This document shows, piece by piece, positions 59,210 to 64,000 of a stretch of 64,000 bases of DNA; positions within the stretch are counted from its first letter, which is position 1, and each line of letters opens with the position of its first letter. The notes beneath the pieces were generated by a model. The model did no database searches. It worked only from the letters and a program-made list of their open reading frames with translations, and was not told where the DNA came from. The DNA lies in NCBI GenBank assembly GCA_037976565.1, contig CP137671.1, forward strand, positions 21,907,267-21,971,266, in the 5' to 3' direction. Source of the DNA: Mesocentrotus franciscanus (Eukaryota > Echinodermata > Echinoidea > Camarodonta > Strongylocentrotidae). A program made the translations under genes and the position numbers.

Positions 59210-59278
59210 AACCTTGCAGCAATCTTGCAGCAATTTTGCAGCAATCTTGCAGCAATCTTACAGCAACCTTGCAGTCAA
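59210..59278 (+). repeat. TTGCAGCAATC tandem repeat, ~6 units
   Basis: Units of CTTGCAGCAAT(T/C) with single changes, period 11-12 bases. Confidence 0.9.
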
Positions 59279-59449
59279 ACTCATTCAAACAAAACATGGC
59301 CGCACCAACATGTGCTCGTCTATCCCTGTCTTGACAAAGCTTTAATTTCGTGACGCCCAATCAACAATCTTAACTATTCCTTCGGAGCCGCTCAACCACA
59401 ACCATGATAACCATAACAAAGCACTCAACATGCATCCCACTCGCTGCTT

Positions 59450-60090
59450 TACCACATCCAGGCATCCATCTATTCAAAACAGTCCTACTTTTGAAATGTA
59501 TGCAAATTACTCTGGCATGCATAACGGAAAATTATAAGTGGAAATTCACAGAAAGTGTTTTCAACATTCAAGCTGCTCGGTGGCCAGCAAACCTAGTAAT
59601 TTATTCAGAACCGGCCTACCGACCCACAAGAACAAAACACTTGCCTTTGAAATATTTTATATGCAAATTACTCGGGCAAGCACAGCGGCAAATTATTGGT
59701 GGAATAGACCGGTCTATTAACTATTCAAGTGTTATGCATATTGTCTAAAGAAAGATTGATCTTTACAACCTTAAGGCTTGCCCGACATAGCAACAAGTAA
59801 TGTATGCAGACTGGATTCCCAGTATTGTAGTTCACTCATTAATATGAGGTTAATGGAATGAATCGTCACCAGGACCCCAGGAAAGAAACACCCATAGATT
59901 TGAATATGTTAGTAAACCGGTCTATTCCCCGAAAATGTGGGTATTCAAAGCTGCCCGGTGCCCAACCTGGCAAGCCATCTATTCAAAACTGCCCTCCATA
60001 AATATAGCAAAACACCCGAATGTAAAGTATGCAAATTACTCTGACAAGTACAAGCACAACGACAAATTACTATGAGTATTCATCGAAATT
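59450..60090 (+). repeat. Degenerate repeat family with ATGCAAATTACTCTGGCA modules, ~3 copies
   Basis: TATGCAAATTACTC followed by GGCA..CA..ACGGCAAATTA recurs near 59499, 59659 and 60028. ATTCAAGCTGC.CGGTGGCCA recurs near 59567 and 59943, and ATCTATTCAAAAC..TCCT near 59467 and 59979. An embedded copy of the SINE-like body lies at 59775-59925. No coding potential is supported. Confidence 0.7.
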
Positions 60091-60219
60091 GTATACAAAT
60101 GAAGCATTAAATACTTGGGCAAATACTAAATAGACCCGTTTGCTTTAAATGCATTTCAATTTGTGCATTCTCTCCACAACACCTAGTTACCAGGGACGGC
60201 GATTTCTTTTCATGCCCGG

Positions 60220-60419
60220 GGGACGAAATGCGAGGGACGAGGGAACAGTGGCGTAATGAGCAAACACTTTTTTGGGGGCAGGGGGCAGAAAGAAAAAATC
60301 CGCATCGTGCACCTGTTACATGCTGTCCCCGCGGAAAGTTTTTCAAAGTGGGGGGGGGGGGCTAAAGTATTTACGATAAGGTAGAGCAAAGCGAGCGAAG
60401 CAAGTGGAACATAAATTGG
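60220..60419. repeat. Transposon-end-like GC-rich segment (GAGCGAAGCAAG)
   Basis: Contains CAGTGGCGTAATGAGC (60246), a G-run, then AGAGCAAAGCGAGCGAAGCA leading directly into the 60422 tandem array. The GTGGCGTA motif also occurs at 55257. Confidence 0.45.
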
Positions 60420-60421
60420 CG

Positions 60422-60880
60422 TGGGGTCCAGGGGCAAAGCCCCGGCAGGGGGTCAAAGGGGCGGAGCCCCATGAAGCTCATGGGTTTTAGGCATGTAATT
60501 ACGGTCAGATGAGCATCCAGGGGCCCGCCTTAGGACCCCTGGTGGGTGGGGGCGGAGCCCCCGGAAGTTCAGGGGTTTTAGGCATTTAATTACGGTCAAA
60601 TGAGCATATGTTGATACCTTATTTGTGACACAACAGGTCACTAATTGGAGTGGGGTACAGGGGGCGGAGCCCCCAGAAGCTCAGGGGTTTTAGGCAATAA
60701 ATTACGATCAGATGAACATCAAGGGGCCCGCCCTAGGGTCCTGGTGGGGTCCAGGGGGCGGAGCCCCCGGAAGCTCAGGGGTTTTAGGCATTTAATTATG
60801 GTCAGATGATCAACCAGGGTCCCGCCATAGGGCCCTTGGTGGGGTCCAGGGGGCAGAGCCCCCGATAGCTCAGGGAAAAA
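60422..60880 (+). repeat. GC-rich tandem array, ~5 units of 95-120 bp
   Basis: The unit contains the perfect hairpin GGGGGCGGAGCCCCC, then GGAAGCTCAGGGGTTTTAGG, CATTTAATTACGGTCAGATG and CAGGGGCCCGCC. Units start near 60422, 60543, 60650, 60745 and 60840; the last is truncated and the second has a divergent 3' half. GC content is far above the surroundings. Confidence 0.9.
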
Positions 60881-63569
60881 TGATGCTATTTCAGCAACAT
60901 TTGTAAATCACAGGTATCGAATTAGAAATATACCACGCTTGATTTTTTTGTTGGGGGTAACTGCCCCAACCCCCCTTCAGTACGCCAGTGTGAGGGAGCA
61001 AATTGAACGAGAGGGGTGAAGGTGACGAAAGTCACTACCCCCTCAGTCACAGGTTTTTGAAGTTTTGTTGTATTAAAAAATTAAATTCCTTAGTAAATCT
61101 ATAGTATAAAAACAAGCAGTATACTTTTTTCACACTTTACTTTTCTACAATATCTACTTATACATTTTGAAGGATATTATGCGAGGGAGCGTAGCTCCCG
61201 AGCGAGACGATTTTTGCATTTTTATTTGTCTACATGCTGCACTCTTGGGCCCTCCAGAGCCTATAAGTGCGTTGCAGTCTTTAGTCAGTATTTGCTATAC
61301 ATTTTGTTTTTAACTTTTCCAAATTTTCCGGGGGGACAATCCCCCTTTTAAAAAATGAGGGGGGGGGACGTGTCCTCCCCCCCCCGTCTTTTCATTCTGC
61401 TTTGCATAACGGTATCTGGATGGAATCCACTTTACAGTTGTCATTAAACATTTTAGTGAAGAAGTACTCTCATTTATTATTTAGTGCTGTTTTAGGAATC
61501 TTAGGATCCTCCAGCCCGGGAAGAGGGGGGTAAAATTATTTATTTTGGGAGTAAATTTATGCAATTAACCAATACCATTTTGACTTATCTAAATTTGATA
61601 TTATTTTAAAAACTAAGATAACTGACCTGCCTTACAATCATGTACATCTTTATCCTCCTCCTTTTCCCATTTTTTGTTGATGTTTCTTTTTAATTTCTTT
61701 TATTTAACAATTTTTTTTTTGGGGGGGGGGCTTGTCATAAATTTCCGAGACCTTACCCTGGCTCTGAAAATTGTTATAATCTTCTTTTTTGTCAGATATT
61801 TTGAACACGTGTTTGAGCCCCCGCCCCTCCCGGGCCAAAGAATCCTAGATGAATAACAATTTTCACTGAGTTTAACAAAGTTTGGATTCAATAAGCCTTT
61901 AATATTATTGATTACATGTACTTTTTGCCTATTATTTTGATTATCAATTACTTAATGTCAAATTTATGACCATTTGCGTTATTTATATAAGCATCATCTC
62001 AAATTTAAAAAAATGCTAAATACTATACAAACTGCAATAAACAACAACAACAACAACAAATGGAAATTGAAGTGTTTTGTATGATATATATATTTGCTTG
62101 AAAAAATACACATTGTTCAATCTCTCTAAACATAGTTAACCCTTTACACATTTACATAAAACAGTTTACATGTCTACAAATTCTAGCAGTCTTATCAAAA
62201 CAAGCTGTAAGCATACAGGTAGTCTAAAATACATAGTACACAAGATTCTTGTGTGGATTTTAAGAATATTGACCAATAAACAATAATTCAGTTTTGAATG
62301 TTGCTTGCTGAGTTTGTTTTGGACGAGTACTGTTCTTATGCACAAATGAAGGTATGTGAATATGAATTATTACCAAATCACTAACATGTACATTCATTTA
62401 CAGTCAATACAATATAAATATATATTATTTGGTAACTGGAGCCAACACATAGCAACATGCTGATCGAGGTTAGTCCATGAGTAAATATTTTATTATTTCA
62501 CTCTGAATTCAATAACAAAATCGGTTGTAAGCCTTTATGCAAATTAATGTTCATATCTTTCAAGGAACGTATAAACTATTTTTTATTTTTGTATTTCTAT
62601 TGTTTATTGGCTATTTTTTTTTTCTTCAAATGAAAGAAATTACAATTAAATCATATAGCTTAATCTAAAGCTTCAGATAATCGGTATCCGAATCATTCAG
62701 TTGAGCATATTCCTCCACTACCAGTAGAAATTTCTGTAATGCTCTACAAAAGCTTCTGCAGCTTATAATATTTCCACATTGTAATACACATTGTAAAAGT
62801 ATATAAATCATTGTCGTCTAATTTTAAAGTAAATAATCTTCTATGATTCTTACATAGAAAACTACATGTATTATATTTTTCAGCAAAATTGCATATTCAT
62901 ATTAACTACATGTATATTACAACTAGGGCCGGAGAGGGGGGGGGGTTGTGGTCATGTTGGTCCACATCTCCATGTTTTTATTGCCAATCATCGTTTTTAT
63001 TTTCAATTGGACCCCTCCTCATTTTAAGTTCAATCATTTATTAATGCACTTGTTTCAGGTGGGGAGGGTGACTGGACCCTTTTAATCTTCTGTTCAAGGT
63101 CCATAACTTTTAATATTTCTTTTTCCTTTTACACGTTGGGCAATTGTTTGATGTTAATGAACACCACAAATTCTTGAGTCTAGAATGGGACCATGGTCCT
63201 GGTAATTGTGTATCACAAGTTATTCTAATATAAAAACTTGATAAAATTACAATATACATAATTTATCACAACTACATTTAATCCTATTTCAGATGACAAC
63301 ATAACAGCGCTTTCAAAGTAGGACAGTTTCACATTGCAACAGTAAAACAAAGTAGGCAACAAAATGGCTATCATAGTATTAGAGTTGTTTACCAACTACT
63401 TTACAACCCCTGACATAGCACTAAACCAAACCCTCAACTTACACCTATCATAAAACTCCATTGCAACCTCCACCTCATATCTTTGATGAAATATATCGTG
63501 GGGCGGTTGTACAAAACTTGCCCCTGCAGAAATTGCCCCGCTTCAAATTCTTACACTTACCAAATTATT
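60881..63569. other. Non-coding stretch between the gene and its upstream paralog
   Basis: Contains GAGGGAGCGTAGCTCCCGAG near 61182, a GGGGGGAC..GTCCTCCCCCC palindrome near 61360-61386, a T(10)-G(10) junction near 61709-61731 and (AAC)n at 62038-62059. No exon is supported. Confidence 0.5.
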
Positions 63570-63650
63570 TACTTCAACCCTGGACAAAACACTTTACCTC
63601 ACCCTAATCCAACCCGAAAACACAACATAAAACCCTAACAAAAGCCTCAC
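63570..63650 (+). repeat. Degenerate AACCCT-type dispersed repeat, copy 3
   Basis: Contains CAACCCTGGACAAAACACTT, CTCACCCTAATCC and AAAACCCTAACAAAAGCC, related to 23340-23490. Confidence 0.5.
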
Positions 63651-63732
63651 CCATAGATACTAACCGTTTACATCAATAATTAGGAATCTCTTTTAGAAAG
63701 AATAAAAAATGAGCAAAAGACAAAGAAATGGG

Positions 63733-63881
63733 TTAACTTTTGAGTCCGATGGCCAAAGATTTCTTGAAGTGCTCTTCGGTCTTGACGTCCTCTAGCAGGA
63801 ACCTAGCAACGTCTGCTCTCGGCATCTTTCTGTTCTGAGTGTCACAAAACTGACGACCGATCTCAACTACGATCTCCTGAC
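63733..63881 (-). CDS. Second BLVRB-like flavin reductase, terminal exon only
   Basis: On the - strand an acceptor TATTGATTGCAG is followed by a phase-1 exon. It encodes QEIVVEIGRQFCDTQNRKMP then RADVARFLLEDVKTEEHFKK and ends LAIGLKS-TAA (63733-63735). It aligns along its whole length with exon 4 of the complete gene (RADLARF-ML, DEDKYYKKLLAIGVK), with the same phase and nearly the same length (49 against 46 codons including the split). Remaining exons would lie beyond the right edge in the same orientation. Flanking sequence is unrelated, so the duplication is not recent. Confidence 0.88.
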
Positions 63882-63949
63882 CTGCAATCAATACGATGAA
63901 GAGGGCATAATTAAAAGTAATATTCTAAATTTCTATTCTTATAAATCAC

Positions 63950-64000
63950 ACCTCTGTAATCTTAGTTTTGCAAACCTGATGACTGATCTCAACAATAATC
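63950..64000 (-). pseudogene. Partial decayed duplicate of the paralog terminal exon at the window edge
   Basis: On the - strand the edge sequence reads IIVEISHQVCKTKITEV then a stop, in frame with the neighbouring exon's IVVEIGRQFCDTQNRK. DNA identity is clear through GATCTCAAC. The RADVARF motif is not retained before the stop. The exon start is beyond the window, so a pseudo-exon or an alternative short last exon are both possible. Confidence 0.6.

Overview
This is a eukaryotic window, AT-rich, full of introns and crowded with short inverted-repeat transposons and microsatellites. The repeat style (SINE-like tails with a gcgctatataag core, gggcgtttcatgaaac-type ends, long GAT/GGT and GA/CT arrays) together with an EVA1C-like gene and a tandem flavin-reductase family suggests a marine deuterostome, most likely a sea urchin or close relative. 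That assignment is an inference from style, not from a marker gene. There are no prokaryotic features, operons or CRISPR arrays.

Two genes can be supported. On the + strand, four exons (37533-37697, 40883-41041, 41697-41825, 42655-42860), all joined by phase-1 introns, encode the C-terminal ~218 residues of a single-pass membrane protein of the EVA1/FAM176 family. Its closest match in layout is EVA1C, the SLIT-receptor-type protein whose N-terminus carries galactose-binding lectin domains. The 5' exons were not found, so the first 37 kb is either long intron or upstream sequence. On the - strand, four exons (57828-57977, 55544-55742, 53519-53686, 51349-51488) assemble into a complete 218-residue NAD(P)-binding protein of the BLVRB/NADPH flavin reductase family, with a TATA box and initiator placed canonically just upstream. 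The two genes converge, and the interval between them probably holds a long EVA1C-like 3' UTR. The last exon of a second BLVRB-like paralog lies at 63733-63881 (-), and a further decayed copy starts at the right edge, so this is a head-to-tail family array. A decayed duplicate of exon 2 sits in intron 1 of the complete gene.

Region by region: 1-37 kb contains no exon I can support, but it carries many mobile elements: an ~815-bp near-perfect foldback at 13.2-14.0 kb, another foldback inserted into a diverged tandem repeat at 23.7-24.9 kb, several MITE families (many bounded by TTAA), and a very long RTG-type microsatellite at 28.7-29.2 kb. 37-43 kb is the EVA1C-like 3' part, with MITEs and hairpins within tens of bases of its splice sites. 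43-51 kb is low in repeats apart from a few duplications. 51-58 kb is the BLVRB-like gene. 58-64 kb holds a poly-GAT/GGT tract upstream of that gene's promoter, degenerate tandem families, a GC-rich tandem array (60.4-60.9 kb) and the paralog exon.

The most interesting structures are a family of about a dozen short hairpin repeats (consensus arm around GAGCCAGAAGGGCGTTA), some of which carry matched changes in both arms; a sequence at 39.3 kb that looks like the Alu domain of 7SL/SRP RNA; and the four-copy TTAA-bounded ~530-bp MITE family.
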